Shown here: in pieces, positions 15,117-24,173 of the stretch
How the letters are laid out: the number at the start of each line of letters is the position of its first letter
How positions within the stretch are numbered: the stretch's first letter is position 1
Assembly (NCBI GenBank): GCA_037441525.1
Contig: JBBISA010000036.1
Span: forward strand, 1-41,713
Reading direction: 5' to 3'
Length of the DNA: 41,713 nucleotides
Source: SKVR01 sp037441525
Lineage (GTDB): Bacteria > Bacteroidota > Bacteroidia > Bacteroidales > UBA7960
Translations under genes and position numbers: made by a program
Notes under the pieces: generated by a model
Databases searched by the model: none
Told to the model about the DNA's origin: nothing
What the model saw: only the letters and a program-made list of their open reading frames with translations

Positions 15117-17216
15117 ATGGCCCGAGATTTAAAATATACACGTAATATAGGCATTATGGCTCATATTGATGCTGGTAAAACTACCACAACTGAGCGTATT
15201 TTGTACTATACCGGCCTTACTCATCGCCTGGGTGAAGTTCATGATGGTGCCGCCACCATGGACTGGATGGTCCAGGAGCAGGAGCGTGGGATTACAATTA
15301 CATCAGCAGCAACTACAACTTATTGGACCTACCGCGATAAACAATACAAGGTTAATATTATTGATACTCCCGGACACGTCGACTTTACTGTTGAAGTGGA
15401 ACGATCCTTACGGATTCTTGATGGTGCAATCGCATTATTTTGTGCTGTTGGTGGTGTGGAACCTCAATCCGAGACTGTTTGGCGTCAAGCCGACAAATAT
15501 AAGGTGCCCAGATTAAGTTTTATCAATAAGATGGACCGTTCGGGCGCCGATTTTTTTGCTGTAATTGAACAAATCAAAGAACGATTAGGTGCCAATGCCA
15601 TTCCTCTGCAAATTCCCATTGGTTACGAAGAATCTTTCAAGGGGGTTGTTGACCTAATCACCAACAAGGCCTACGAATGGGAAGAACAATCCAACGGGAT
15701 GGTGTTTGTTGAAGTGCCAATTCCGGCCGATTTAGCTGATACAGTTTCCGAATACCGGATGAAACTCATTGAAGGTTGTGCCGAAGAGAGCGAAGACCTT
15801 TTGGAGAAATTCATGGATAATCCTGATGCCATTTCCGAAGACGAAATGATTGCAGCCATCAGAAAAGCCACTGTTGAAATGAGAATTACACCTGTTTTAT
15901 GTGGCTCAGCTTTTAAAAATAAAGGTGTTCAGCTCCTGCTTGATGCCGTTGCAAGGTTTCTTCCCTCACCTGTTGATATTGATTCAGTAGCGGGTATAAA
16001 CCCCAAATCCGAAAAAGAAGAAATAAGAAGGGCAGACGCCAATGAACCTTTTGCTGCCCTGGCATTCAAAATTGCCACTGATCCTTATGTAGGCAGGCTT
16101 TGTTTTTTCAGAGTTTACAGCGGAACCCTGGAATCAGGATCATATATCTGGAACGCTTCTACACAGAAAAAAGAACGTATCAGTCGCATCCTTCAAATGC
16201 ATGCCAACAAACAGAATCCTATCGAAAGAATCGAAGCCGGAGATATTGGTGCTGCAGTTGGATTTAAGGAAATACATACCGGCGATACCTTGTGCACCGA
16301 AAAACACCCGATTCTGCTCGAAACAATGTCATTCCCAGACCCTGTTATCAGTATTGCCGTTGAGCCTAAAACACAATCGGATGTAGACAAACTTTCGATG
16401 GCACTGTATAAACTCGCCGAAGAAGACCCTACATTTAAAGTGCGGATCGACGAAAATTCTGGTCAAACTATCATAAGTGGAATGGGTGAACTGCACCTTG
16501 AAATTCTAATTGACCGACTGAAACGCGAATTTAAGGTAGAATGTAACCAGGGTGCTCCTCAGGTTGCTTACCGCGAAGCAATCACTTCAATTGTTAAGCA
16601 TCGCGAAGTTTACAAAAAGCAATCGGGCGGTAGGGGTAAATTTGCCGATATTGTATTTGAAATGGGCCCTGCCGACGAAAATATTGTCGGGTTGCAGTTT
16701 GTTGATGAAGTAAAAGGTGGTAATATTCCCAGAGAATTCATCCCATCCGTTGAAAAGGGTTTTAAAAACGCCATGCTCAATGGGGTATTAGCTGGTTTCC
16801 CCGTTGAAAACCTGAAAATAACCCTGTTAGATGGATCATACCATTCGGTAGACTCCGATTCGCTTTCATTCGAACTGGCTGCAAGAATAGCATTTAAGGA
16901 GGCAAGTAGAAAGGCCAATAAGGTTCTTCTCGAGCCTATTATGAAACTCGAAGTAGTAACCCCCGAAGAAAATCTTGGTGATGTGGTTGGCGATATCAAT
17001 CGCCGCAGAGGTCATCTCGAAGGAATTACAGGAAGGGTGAACATGCAGGTTGTAAAAGCTAAAGTGCCTCTGTCTGAGATGTTTGGATATGTAACTTCAT
17101 TGCGTACCCTTACCTCCGGACGTGCAACATCTACCATGGAGTTTTCACACTATCAGGAAGCTCCCCGAAATATTGTTGATGAAGTAATTACAAAAGTTAC
17201 TGGTGTTAAAGCATAA
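15117..17216 (+). CDS. fusA: Translation elongation factor G
   Basis: 699 residues, complete. It is the GTPase that drives ribosomal translocation and, with RRF, recycling. G1 is AHIDAGKT (15-22), the switch II DTPGHVDFT and G4 NKMD are intact, and domains II to V follow through TGRVNMQVVKAKVPLSEMFGYVTSLRTLTSGRA. The domain IV segment reads GGRGKFADIVFEMGP. It is flanked by rpsG and rpsJ; the tuf gene that separates fusA and rpsJ in many bacteria is absent. Confidence 0.98.
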   Translation: MARDLKYTRNIGIMAHIDAGKTTTTERILYYTGLTHRLGEVHDGAATMDWMVQEQERGITITSAATTTYWTYRDKQYKVNIIDTPGHVDFTVEVERSLRILDGAIALFCAVGGVEPQSETVWRQADKYKVPRLSFINKMDRSGADFFAVIEQIKERLGANAIPLQIPIGYEESFKGVVDLITNKAYEWEEQSNGMVFVEVPIPADLADTVSEYRMKLIEGCAEESEDLLEKFMDNPDAISEDEMIAAIRKATVEMRITPVLCGSAFKNKGVQLLLDAVARFLPSPVDIDSVAGINPKSEKEEIRRADANEPFAALAFKIATDPYVGRLCFFRVYSGTLESGSYIWNASTQKKERISRILQMHANKQNPIERIEAGDIGAAVGFKEIHTGDTLCTEKHPILLETMSFPDPVISIAVEPKTQSDVDKLSMALYKLAEEDPTFKVRIDENSGQTIISGMGELHLEILIDRLKREFKVECNQGAPQVAYREAITSIVKHREVYKKQSGGRGKFADIVFEMGPADENIVGLQFVDEVKGGNIPREFIPSVEKGFKNAMLNGVLAGFPVENLKITLLDGSYHSVDSDSLSFELAARIAFKEASRKANKVLLEPIMKLEVVTPEENLGDVVGDINRRRGHLEGITGRVNMQVVKAKVPLSEMFGYVTSLRTLTSGRATSTMEFSHYQEAPRNIVDEVITKVTGVKA

Positions 17217-17239
17217 TCATTAATAAAAAAACAAATACC

Positions 17240-17545
17240 GTGAGTCAAAGAATTAGAATTAAACTGAAATCATACGATTACAACCTGGTTGACAAATCAG
17301 CCGAAAAAATCGTAAAGACCGTAAAATCTACCGGTGCAGTTGTAAGTGGTCCTATTCCGCTTCCCACCAACAAGAAAATTTTCACTATTCTGCGGTCAAC
17401 CTTTGTAAATAAAAAATCAAGAGAGCAATTCCAGTTGTGCTCGTATAAAAGACTTCTGGATATCTATTCTTCAACATCAAAAACCGTTGATGCGCTTATG
17501 AAACTTGAGTTGCCCAGTGGTGTTGAAGTTGAAATAAAGGTGTAA
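17240..17545 (+). CDS. rpsJ: 30S ribosomal protein S10
   Basis: 101 residues, starting with GTG (17240), since no ATG is available near the conserved N-terminus MSQRIRIKLKSYDY. The RNA-contacting loop SGPIPLPTNKKIFTILRS is present. S10 sits in the 30S head and, as NusE, pairs with NusB in antitermination. Its 23-base distance from fusA shows that the str and S10 clusters are joined here. Confidence 0.97.
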   Translation: MSQRIRIKLKSYDYNLVDKSAEKIVKTVKSTGAVVSGPIPLPTNKKIFTILRSTFVNKKSREQFQLCSYKRLLDIYSSTSKTVDALMKLELPSGVEVEIKV

Positions 17546-17586
17546 GTTGTTATAAATAGAAATTTCACTTAGAAAAACTCCTAAAA

Positions 17587-18216
17587 ATGTCAGGATTAAT
17601 TGGAAAAAAAATTGGTATGACCAGTATGTTCGATGTCGCTGGAAAAAATATTCCATGCACAGTAATACAGGCTGGTCCTTGTGTTGTTACTCAGGTCAAG
17701 ACTTTGGAGAAAGACGGTTATGAAGCAATTCAGCTAGCTTTTGATGAGAAGAAGGAGAAACACACAAGCAAGGCTTTGCAAGGCCATTTCGCTAAGGCAA
17801 AGACCACCCCAAAACGAATGGTAGCTGAGTTTACCCGCTTCGAAAAAGAACATCGTAAATCCTTCGGTCAGGTAATTGGTGTTGATGTATTCTTTGAAGG
17901 TGAATTTATTGACGTTGTTGGTATATCCAAAGGCAAAGGATTCCAGGGCGTTGTAAAAAGACATGGCTTTGGCGGTGTTGGGCAGGCTACTCACGGACAG
18001 CACGACCGCCTTAGAGCTCCCGGTTCAGTGGGGGCTTCTTCATGGCCTTCAAGAGTATTCAAAGGAATGAGAATGGCCGGCCGTACCGGTGGCAAACGGG
18101 TTAAAATGATTAACCTCCAGGTTATAAAAATTTTCACCGATCAAAATCTCATAGTTGTTAAAGGATCTGTTCCAGGTCCTAATGGTTCATTTTTAATCTT
18201 AGAAAGATGGAGTTAG
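17587..18216 (+). CDS. rplC: 50S ribosomal protein L3
   Basis: 209 residues. It is an early 23S-binding protein whose extended loop reaches the peptidyl-transferase centre. That loop is visible as KRHGFGGVGQATHGQHDRLRAPGS (written here in part; Gln in GGVGQ is the residue methylated by PrmB in E. coli). The C-terminus overlaps the start of rplD by 10 bases, which suggests translational coupling. Confidence 0.97.
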   Translation: MSGLIGKKIGMTSMFDVAGKNIPCTVIQAGPCVVTQVKTLEKDGYEAIQLAFDEKKEKHTSKALQGHFAKAKTTPKRMVAEFTRFEKEHRKSFGQVIGVDVFFEGEFIDVVGISKGKGFQGVVKRHGFGGVGQATHGQHDRLRAPGSVGASSWPSRVFKGMRMAGRTGGKRVKMINLQVIKIFTDQNLIVVKGSVPGPNGSFLILERWS

Positions 18217-18833
18217 CAGTATATAGCATAGACGGAAACAAAACCGCCAAAACCGTCGAGCTCAATGATAGCATTTTTGGTGTTGAACCCAATGACCATG
18301 CTATTTATCTGGATGTAAAACAATATTTGGCGAATCAGAGGCAAGGCACCCATGCCACAAAGCAACGCAATGAAGTATCGGGTAGTACCCGCAAATTGCG
18401 CAGACAAAAAGGTACTGGTGGTGCCCGTATCGGTGATATTAATTCACCCCTGTTAAGAGGCGGTGGACGCGCATTTGGTAAGAAACCCAGAGATTATTCT
18501 TTCAAAGTAAACAAAAAGGTAAAAAGGCTCGCAAGAAAATCAGCCATTGCCTACAAATTGAAAGATAACAACGTTTTGGTACTCGAAGATTTTACCTTCG
18601 ATACTCCGAAAACCAAACAGTATGTTGAAATTCTCAAAAAATTCAACATGGAGAATAAGAAATCGTTGCTGGTTATACCGGCATCCGATAAAAATGTGGT
18701 ACTTGCATCACGAAACATTCCCAAAGCCAGCGTTGCAATCGCATCTGATATTAATACCTATCAGATATTGAATGCCCAACACCTGGTGTTTGTAGAAAGC
18801 TCTATTAAAGAGGTTGAAAATACCTTAATGTAA
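18207..18833 (+). CDS. rplD: 50S ribosomal protein L4
   Basis: 208 residues. The tip of its internal loop, RKLRRQKGTGGARIGD, lines the polypeptide exit tunnel where macrolide-resistance changes occur in other species; the loop is unaltered here (KGTGGAR). It starts inside the last codons of rplC, in another frame. In E. coli L4 autoregulates the S10 operon; no homologous leader is recognisable here. Confidence 0.97.
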   Translation: MELAVYSIDGNKTAKTVELNDSIFGVEPNDHAIYLDVKQYLANQRQGTHATKQRNEVSGSTRKLRRQKGTGGARIGDINSPLLRGGGRAFGKKPRDYSFKVNKKVKRLARKSAIAYKLKDNNVLVLEDFTFDTPKTKQYVEILKKFNMENKKSLLVIPASDKNVVLASRNIPKASVAIASDINTYQILNAQHLVFVESSIKEVENTLM

Positions 18834-18890
18834 ATAAATCAATTAATATCGTTGGGTTGGAAAAAGATCGGCCCTAAAAAAAAGAAAAAA

Positions 18891-19184
18891 ATGAACGTTT
18901 TAATTAAGCCACTTATTACCGAAAAGATGACTGCGGTAACTGAAAAGTTCCCTAATCGGTATGGGTTTGTTGTTGACCCCGATGCTACCAAAAACCAGAT
19001 CAAAACTGCTGTTGAGCAGATGTATGGTGTTACGGTGGTTGATGTTAACACAATAAACTATCTTGGAAAACGCAAAATGCGTTACACCAAAACCGGCCTT
19101 ATGACCGGCAGGAAAAATAGTATTAAAAAGGCTATCGTAACTGTATCTGATGGCCAGGTAATTGATTTTTACAGCAATATTTAA
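18891..19184 (+). CDS. rplW: 50S ribosomal protein L23
   Basis: 97 residues from the ATG at 18891 (MNVLIKPLITEKM); an upstream TTG at 18852 would add a Lys-rich 13-residue leader and is unlikely. L23 sits at the tunnel exit and is the docking site of SRP and trigger factor. The family blocks LIKPLITEKM and NTINYLGKRKMRYTKTGLMTGR are clear. It follows rplD by 57 bases. Confidence 0.96.
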   Translation: MNVLIKPLITEKMTAVTEKFPNRYGFVVDPDATKNQIKTAVEQMYGVTVVDVNTINYLGKRKMRYTKTGLMTGRKNSIKKAIVTVSDGQVIDFYSNI

Positions 19185-19188
19185 GCAA

Positions 19189-20013
19189 ATGGCTTTAAGA
19201 AAATTCAAACCAACCACCCCAGGTCAACGCTTCAAACTTATCAACGCGTTTGACGAAATAACTGCCTCAACACCCGAAAAGAGTTTGTTGGTTGGGAAAT
19301 CTAAATCAGGAGGCAGGAATAACAGAGGTAAAATGACCATGCGCTACCTTGGTGGCGGACACAAAAGGAAATTCCGTTTCATCGATTTCAAAAGAGATAA
19401 AGACGGAATCCCCGGTACTGTAAAATCCATTGAATACGATCCCAATCGTTCGGCACGTATTGCATTGGTTTTTTATGCCGATGGTGAAAAGAGATATATT
19501 CTTGCGCCCAACGGATTACAGGTTAATCAAACCATCATGTCAGGAGAAACAGCTACTCCCGATTTAGGTAATACTTTATTCCTTAGCAAGGTTCCCCTGG
19601 GTACCATTGTGCACAATGTTGAATTGAAACCTGGCCAGGGCGGAAAAATGGCCCGCAGTGCCGGAACCTATGCTCAATTAATGTCCCGCGATGGTAAATA
19701 TGCCATTCTAAGACTTCCCTCTGGCGAAACGCGTATGGTGCTGGTTACTTGTAAAGCCACCATTGGCAGCACCTCTAACCCCGACCACATGCACGAAGTT
19801 AGCGGCAAAGCCGGAAGAAATCGCTGGTTAGGCCGTCGCCCACGTACCCGTCCTGTTGCCATGAACCCCGTAGACCACCCAATGGGTGGTGGTGAAGGCC
19901 GCGCTAGTGGTGGTCACCCAAGAAGCCGCAAAGGTGTTCCTGCAAAAGGTTACAAAACCCGCAACAACCGCAAGGCGTCGTCCAAATTAATTATTGATAG
20001 AAGGAAGAAGTAA
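19189..20013 (+). CDS. rplB: 50S ribosomal protein L2
   Basis: 274 residues from the ATG at 19189, 4 bases after the rplW stop; an in-frame codon further upstream lies inside rplW. L2 is needed for subunit joining and peptidyl transfer. The C-terminal loop reads NPVDHPMGGGEGRASGGHP; most bacteria have His instead of Met after DHP, a difference I believe is usual in Bacteroidota. The basic tail SSKLIIDRRKK is complete. Confidence 0.97.
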   Translation: MALRKFKPTTPGQRFKLINAFDEITASTPEKSLLVGKSKSGGRNNRGKMTMRYLGGGHKRKFRFIDFKRDKDGIPGTVKSIEYDPNRSARIALVFYADGEKRYILAPNGLQVNQTIMSGETATPDLGNTLFLSKVPLGTIVHNVELKPGQGGKMARSAGTYAQLMSRDGKYAILRLPSGETRMVLVTCKATIGSTSNPDHMHEVSGKAGRNRWLGRRPRTRPVAMNPVDHPMGGGEGRASGGHPRSRKGVPAKGYKTRNNRKASSKLIIDRRKK

Positions 20014-20038
20014 TCATTAACTGAAAATCAACATCCCC

Positions 20039-20317
20039 ATGAGTCGTTCATTAAAAAAAGGACCATATATACACTACAAGCTGGAAAAGAAGGTTCTTAC
20101 CATGGCCGGTAGCACAAAAAAAACCGTTATTAAAACCTGGTCAAGAGCATCTATGATTTCTCCCGATTTTGTAGGCCAAACCATTGCAGTTCACAATGGA
20201 AACAAGTTTATTCCGGTTTATATTACTGAAAATATGGTAGGTCATAAACTTGGTGAATTTGCCCCCACACGTATTTTTCGTGGCCATGCGGGTAAAAAAG
20301 ATAAAGGCAAAAAATAA
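20039..20317 (+). CDS. rpsS: 30S ribosomal protein S19
   Basis: 92 residues. It binds 16S rRNA in the 30S head with S13 and contacts A-site tRNA. The N-terminal [11 protein letters not shown] and the motif [26 protein letters not shown] (here with HNGNKF) are conserved. Spacing is 25 bases from rplB and 12 to rplV. Confidence 0.97.
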   Translation: [92 protein letters not shown]

Positions 20318-20329
20318 ATATTCTGAAAA

Positions 20330-20734
20330 ATGGGATCTAGAAAACATTTGAAGGCTGAAGCAGCCAAAGAAGAAAAAAAGTCTAAATATATTGCCAAATT
20401 AAACAATTGCCCCACTTCTCCAAGGAAAATGCGCCTTGTTGCAGATATAGTCAGAGGGAAAGAGGTTGACAAAGCTTTGGCAATATTGAAATATACCAAA
20501 AAAGAAGCTGCAGAAAAATTAGAAAAGCTTCTGTTAAGCGCAATTTCTAACTGGCAAGCAAAAAATGAAGGAGTAAGAATTGAAGAAAGCAATTTGTTTG
20601 TTAAAGAGATATTTGTTGATGGTGGCAGAATGCTCAAGCGTCTGCGCCCTGCTCCCCAAGGTCGTGGCTACCGGGTTCGTAAAAGGTCCAACCATGTTAC
20701 CATCATTGTAGATAGTAAAATAAAAAACAATTAA
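20330..20734 (+). CDS. rplV: 50S ribosomal protein L22
   Basis: 134 residues. It spans the large subunit with a beta hairpin lining the exit tunnel. The core NNCPTSPRKMRLVADIVRGKEV and the hairpin segment MLKRLRPAPQGRGYRVRKRSNH (partly quoted) are intact, without the deletions that give erythromycin resistance. The first 20 residues are Lys- and Ala-rich. It ends 11 bases before rpsC. Confidence 0.97.
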   Translation: MGSRKHLKAEAAKEEKKSKYIAKLNNCPTSPRKMRLVADIVRGKEVDKALAILKYTKKEAAEKLEKLLLSAISNWQAKNEGVRIEESNLFVKEIFVDGGRMLKRLRPAPQGRGYRVRKRSNHVTIIVDSKIKNN

Positions 20735-20745
20735 ATCAGCTATAA

Positions 20746-21498
20746 ATGGGACAGAAAACAAATCCGATTGGTCTTAGATTAGGTATCATCAAAGGATGGG
20801 ACTCTAACTGGTACGGTGGAAAAAAATACGAATCCAAACTCGTAGAAGACGATAAAATCAGGAAATATCTCCATGCACGTTTGGCAAAAGCCGGCGTTTC
20901 AAAGATAATTATTGAAAGAACACTCAAACTTATAACGGTTACCATCAATACTGCCCGTCCGGGCATCATTATCGGTAAAGGTGGCCAGGAAGTAGACAAA
21001 CTCAAGGAGGAATTGAGAAAAATTACTCAAAAGGAAGTGCAAATCAACATTTCCGAAATTAAAAGACCTGAGTTGGATGCTGTTTTGGTAGCCAATACCA
21101 TTGCAAAACAGATTGAAGGCAGGATTTCATTCCGACGCGCCGTAAAAACTGCAGTATCAGGTACAATGCGTCTGGGTGCAGAAGGTATTAAAGCGACAGT
21201 ATCAGGTCGACTTGGAGGTGCCGAAATGGCCAGGACTGAAACCTACAAAGAAGGACGTATTCCGTTACATACCCTTCGTGCCGATATCGATTATTCTACC
21301 GCCGAAGCTCATACCACCTATGGACGCATTGGAGTAAAGGTTTGGATTTGCAAAGGCGAAGTATACGGTAAAAAGGAATTAACCCCATTTACCGAAGAAA
21401 CTACCAAAGCAAAAACGGGCGTAACCGCTGCCACAGGTGGCCGAGACCGTTTCAGAGGTGGTTCTGGTGGCCGTCGCAACAATAATAATAAGAAGTAA
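20746..21498 (+). CDS. rpsC: 30S ribosomal protein S3
   Basis: 250 residues. S3 lies at the mRNA entry tunnel. The KH domain is visible with GIIIGKGGQEVDKLKEEL, and the C-terminal domain has ARTETYKEGRIPLHTLRADI. A Gly/Arg/Asn-rich tail of about 25 residues (GGSGGRRNNNNKK at the end) extends past the usual fold. Followed by rplP after 43 bases. Confidence 0.97.
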   Translation: MGQKTNPIGLRLGIIKGWDSNWYGGKKYESKLVEDDKIRKYLHARLAKAGVSKIIIERTLKLITVTINTARPGIIIGKGGQEVDKLKEELRKITQKEVQINISEIKRPELDAVLVANTIAKQIEGRISFRRAVKTAVSGTMRLGAEGIKATVSGRLGGAEMARTETYKEGRIPLHTLRADIDYSTAEAHTTYGRIGVKVWICKGEVYGKKELTPFTEETTKAKTGVTAATGGRDRFRGGSGGRRNNNNKK

Positions 21499-21541
21499 CG
21501 GTGTCATTGACCTATTGTTAATCAATAAAAAGAACTGAATA

Positions 21542-21967
21542 ATGTTACAGCCAAAGAAAACCAAATTCAGAAGGCAGCAAAAGGGCAAAATGAAAGGCAA
21601 CACCAAGCGTGGAGCCGAACTCGCCTTTGGAAGTTTTGGAATTAAAACTTTAGAAGAAAGCTGGCTTACCAGCCGTCAGATTGAAGCTGCCCGCCAAGCC
21701 ATTACCCGTAGAATGAAACGTGAAGGTCAACTGTGGATCAGGATTTTTCCCGATAAACCCGTTACAAAAAAGCCTGCTGAGGTTAGGATGGGTAAAGGTA
21801 AGGGAGCTCCCGAGTATTTTGTAGCCAGAGTTAGCCCGGGCCGTATTTTATTTGAAGCCGAAGGCGTTACCTATGATACCGCAAAGGAAGCAATGCGCCT
21901 TGGTGCTCAGAAATTACCTGTTCAAACCAAATTTATTGTAAGAAGAGATTTTGTTGTTGAACAGTAA
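21542..21967 (+). CDS. rplP: 50S ribosomal protein L16
   Basis: 141 residues. It binds near the A-site tRNA elbow and organises the 50S core. MLQPKKTKFRRQQKGKMKG and the loop KPAEVRMGKGKGAPEYFVA are present; the Arg in EVRMGKG corresponds to the Arg hydroxylated in E. coli L16. The gene is followed by a 154-base gap, one of the widest in the cluster, with a promoter-like box. Confidence 0.97.
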   Translation: MLQPKKTKFRRQQKGKMKGNTKRGAELAFGSFGIKTLEESWLTSRQIEAARQAITRRMKREGQLWIRIFPDKPVTKKPAEVRMGKGKGAPEYFVARVSPGRILFEAEGVTYDTAKEAMRLGAQKLPVQTKFIVRRDFVVEQ

Positions 21968-21988
21968 AATTAATTTAAAATTAATTCA

Positions 21989-21996
21989 TAACTTTG
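21989..21996 (+). promoter_or_regulatory. Possible internal promoter between rplP and rpmC
   Basis: TAACTTTG followed by CAGCC, a close fit to strong Bacteroidota promoters, in the 154-base spacer. It would give a transcript with a leader of roughly 115 nt before rpmC. No -33 TTTG is seen at 19-21 bases upstream. Confidence 0.45.
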
Positions 21997-22121
21997 CAGC
22001 CTTTTTAGAAGGGTTTCCAAAATCAAGCATTTAAACGGGTGCCGCTGATAAAAACGAAATCCTAAAGCAATAATAACCAATTGCTTACTGCTGTTATTAA
22101 CGATTTAAATTCGTTTATTAG

Positions 22122-22331
22122 ATGAAGCCAAATGTAATTAGAGAAATGTCAACCTCTGAGCTGAAGGAAAGGTTGGAAGAAGAAGTAAAACAACTTCAGA
22201 AACTCAAGCTTAACCACGCTGTTTCTCCCCTGGAAAACCCAATGAAAATTCGGGTTTATCGCAAAACAATTGCCAGGATTAAAACAGAACTTGTGCAAAG
22301 GGTTAGTGAACAATCAAAAAGTAAAGTTTAG
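22122..22331 (+). CDS. rpmC: 50S ribosomal protein L29
   Basis: 69 residues in two helices. MKPNVIREMSTSELKERLEEE and the C-terminal NPMKIRVYRKTIARIKTEL match the family. L29 contacts L23 at the tunnel exit. An AT-rich inverted repeat (AACGA/TCGTT, 22099-22115) lies just before the start. Four bases separate it from rpsQ. Confidence 0.95.
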   Translation: MKPNVIREMSTSELKERLEEEVKQLQKLKLNHAVSPLENPMKIRVYRKTIARIKTELVQRVSEQSKSKV

Positions 22332-22335
22332 ATAC

Positions 22336-22593
22336 ATGGAAACAAGAACCCGAAGAAAAGAGAGAATCGGCGTTGTAACCAGCAATAAAATGCAGAAATC
22401 CGTTGTCATTAGGGTTTCACGCCGGGTTAAACACCCCAAATATGGGAAGTTCGTTAAAAAGTCATCCAAGTTTATGGCTCATGATGAGAATAATGATTGC
22501 AACATTGGCGATACCGTTAGAATAATGGAAACAAGACCTCTGAGCAAAAGTAAATGTTGGAGATTAGTAGAAATCATTGAAAGGGCTAAGTAA
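22336..22593 (+). CDS. rpsQ: 30S ribosomal protein S17
   Basis: 85 residues from the ATG at 22336 (METRTRRKERIGVV). S17 is an OB-fold primary binder of 16S rRNA. Motifs RKERIGVVTSNKMQKSVVI and RIMETRPLSKSKCWRLVEI are clear. Any start further upstream would lie inside rpmC. Two bases separate it from rplN. Confidence 0.96.
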   Translation: METRTRRKERIGVVTSNKMQKSVVIRVSRRVKHPKYGKFVKKSSKFMAHDENNDCNIGDTVRIMETRPLSKSKCWRLVEIIERAK

Positions 22594-22595
22594 TT

Positions 22596-22964
22596 ATGAT
22601 ACAGCAAGAATCAAGATTATCAGTAGCAGACAACAGTGGTGCCAAAGAAGTTCTTTGCATCAGGGTATTGGGCGGAACCAAAAGAAGGTATGCCGGTATT
22701 GGTGATAAAATCATTGTTACAGTTAAAGATGCTATCCCCAGCGGTAACGTTAAGAAAGGTGCCGTTTCCAAGGCTGTTGTTGTCAGAACCAAACGTCATG
22801 TCAGAAGACCAGATGGGTCTTACATAAAATTCGACGACAATGCCGTTGTTCTTCTTACAGCCAACGAAGAAATGAGAGGTACACGTATTTTCGGTCCTGT
22901 TGCACGCGAGCTTCGTGAAAAACAATTCATGAAGATTGTTTCATTAGCCCCCGAAGTTCTTTAA
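22596..22964 (+). CDS. rplN: 50S ribosomal protein L14
   Basis: 122 residues, the standard length. It starts MIQQESRLSVADNSGAKEVL and keeps VVRTKRHVRRPDGSYIKFDDNA and GTRIFGPVARELRE. L14 forms intersubunit bridges to 16S rRNA and is the docking site of the silencing factor RsfS. Only 2 bases follow rpsQ. Confidence 0.98.
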   Translation: MIQQESRLSVADNSGAKEVLCIRVLGGTKRRYAGIGDKIIVTVKDAIPSGNVKKGAVSKAVVVRTKRHVRRPDGSYIKFDDNAVVLLTANEEMRGTRIFGPVARELREKQFMKIVSLAPEVL

Positions 22965-22985
22965 AACTTTTAAAGTTATTTAGTC

Positions 22986-23306
22986 ATGCAAGTTAAATTA
23001 CATATTAAAAAAGGCGATACAGTAAAAGCAATTGCCGGAAACTCAAAAGGCCAGCAAGGAAAAGTACTCAGTGTCGACCGTAAAAGTATGAGGGCATTGG
23101 TCGAAGGACTTAATATTATCTCCAAGCATACAAAACCCAATGCGAAAAACACCCAGGGAGGTATTGTTAAGCAGGAAGCACCAATTCATATTTCCAACCT
23201 AATGGTTGTTGACAGTAAAGGTAATGCCACCAAAATTGGCAGAAAGTTAAATGATGAAAACCAGTTTGTGCGGTATTCAAAAAAATCAGGGGAGGTAATA
23301 AAATAA
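22986..23306 (+). CDS. rplX: 50S ribosomal protein L24
   Basis: 106 residues. The KOW motif is GDTVKAIAGNSKGQQGKVLSV near the N-terminus (partly quoted), followed by EGLNIISKHTKPN. L24 is one of the first proteins to bind 23S rRNA. Its TAA overlaps the ATG of rplE by one base (TAATG), pointing to coupled translation. Confidence 0.97.
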   Translation: MQVKLHIKKGDTVKAIAGNSKGQQGKVLSVDRKSMRALVEGLNIISKHTKPNAKNTQGGIVKQEAPIHISNLMVVDSKGNATKIGRKLNDENQFVRYSKKSGEVIK

Positions 23307-23863
23307 TGACCTACATTCCAAGACTTAAAGTAAAGTACGAAAAGGAAATTATTCCTGCTCTTACATCAGAGTATCAGTACAAAAACCACATGGAAGTACC
23401 TAAACTCGTTAAGATTTGTCTTAACCAGGGACTTGGTATCGCCATTACTGATAAAAAACTCATCGATGTGGCAGTTGATGAAATGACAATGATCTCAGGG
23501 CAGAAGGCCGTTGCTACCAAATCCAAAAAAGATATCTCCAACTTCAAATTACGCAAAAGCATGCCAATTGGGGTAAGGGTTACACTCAGAGGTAGCAAAA
23601 TGTATGAGTTTCTCGACAGACTTGTAGCCGTTTCACTGCCACGTATTCGCGACTTTAAAGGAATCAATGAAAAAGGATTTGATGGCCGCGGCAATTTCAC
23701 CCTTGGTGTATCTGAACAGATTATATTTCCTGAAATAAATATTGACAAGATCAATAAAATTACAGGGATGGATATAACATTTGTAACAACAGCCAAAACT
23801 GACAAAGAAGCCTACTCACTTCTGAAAGAGTTTGGTATTCCATTTAAAAACATTAAAAAATAA
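23306..23863 (+). CDS. rplE: 50S ribosomal protein L5
   Basis: 185 residues. L5 binds 5S rRNA and touches P-site tRNA. Recognisable are VPKLVKICLNQGLG, SKKDISNFKLRKSMPIGVRV, LPRIRDFKGI and the C-terminal DKEAYSLLKEFGIPF. It starts on the last base of the rplX stop and ends 11 bases before rpsN. Confidence 0.98.
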   Translation: MTYIPRLKVKYEKEIIPALTSEYQYKNHMEVPKLVKICLNQGLGIAITDKKLIDVAVDEMTMISGQKAVATKSKKDISNFKLRKSMPIGVRVTLRGSKMYEFLDRLVAVSLPRIRDFKGINEKGFDGRGNFTLGVSEQIIFPEINIDKINKITGMDITFVTTAKTDKEAYSLLKEFGIPFKNIKK

Positions 23864-23874
23864 TTTAACCGGTC

Positions 23875-24144
23875 ATGGCAAAAGAATCAATGAAAGCCCG
23901 CGAGAGAAAAAGAGAAAAACTCGTGGCCAAATATGCCAAAAAGCGCGCTGAACTGAAAGAACAAGGTGACTTTGAAGCTTTGCAAAAACTACCCAAAAAT
24001 GCATCTCCTGTCCGCTTGCACAACAGGTGCAAACTTACCGGCAGGCCCAAAGGTTACATGAGGCATTTTGGAATTTCCCGTATTTGTTTCAGAGAAATGG
24101 CCACCACCGGGCTTATTCCCGGAGTAACCAAAGCAAGCTGGTAA
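23875..24144 (+). CDS. rpsN: 30S ribosomal protein S14 (zinc-free long form)
   Basis: 89 residues, the long form that lacks the CxxC...CxxC zinc ribbon of the short Firmicutes and Actinobacteria type. The C-terminal half has RLHNRCKLTGRPKGYMRHFG and FREMATTGLIPGVTKASW. It assembles into the 30S head near S3 and S10. The start has no alternative nearby. Confidence 0.97.
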   Translation: MAKESMKARERKREKLVAKYAKKRAELKEQGDFEALQKLPKNASPVRLHNRCKLTGRPKGYMRHFGISRICFREMATTGLIPGVTKASW

Positions 24145-24173
24145 ATATTTTTAACTTTTTATATTTAATTGAA

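Noticed and set aside
16610..16999. 129-codon antisense frame inside fusA
   Set aside because: Composition mirrors the fusA codons and the protein is Ser-rich without domain features; a shadow of the real gene.
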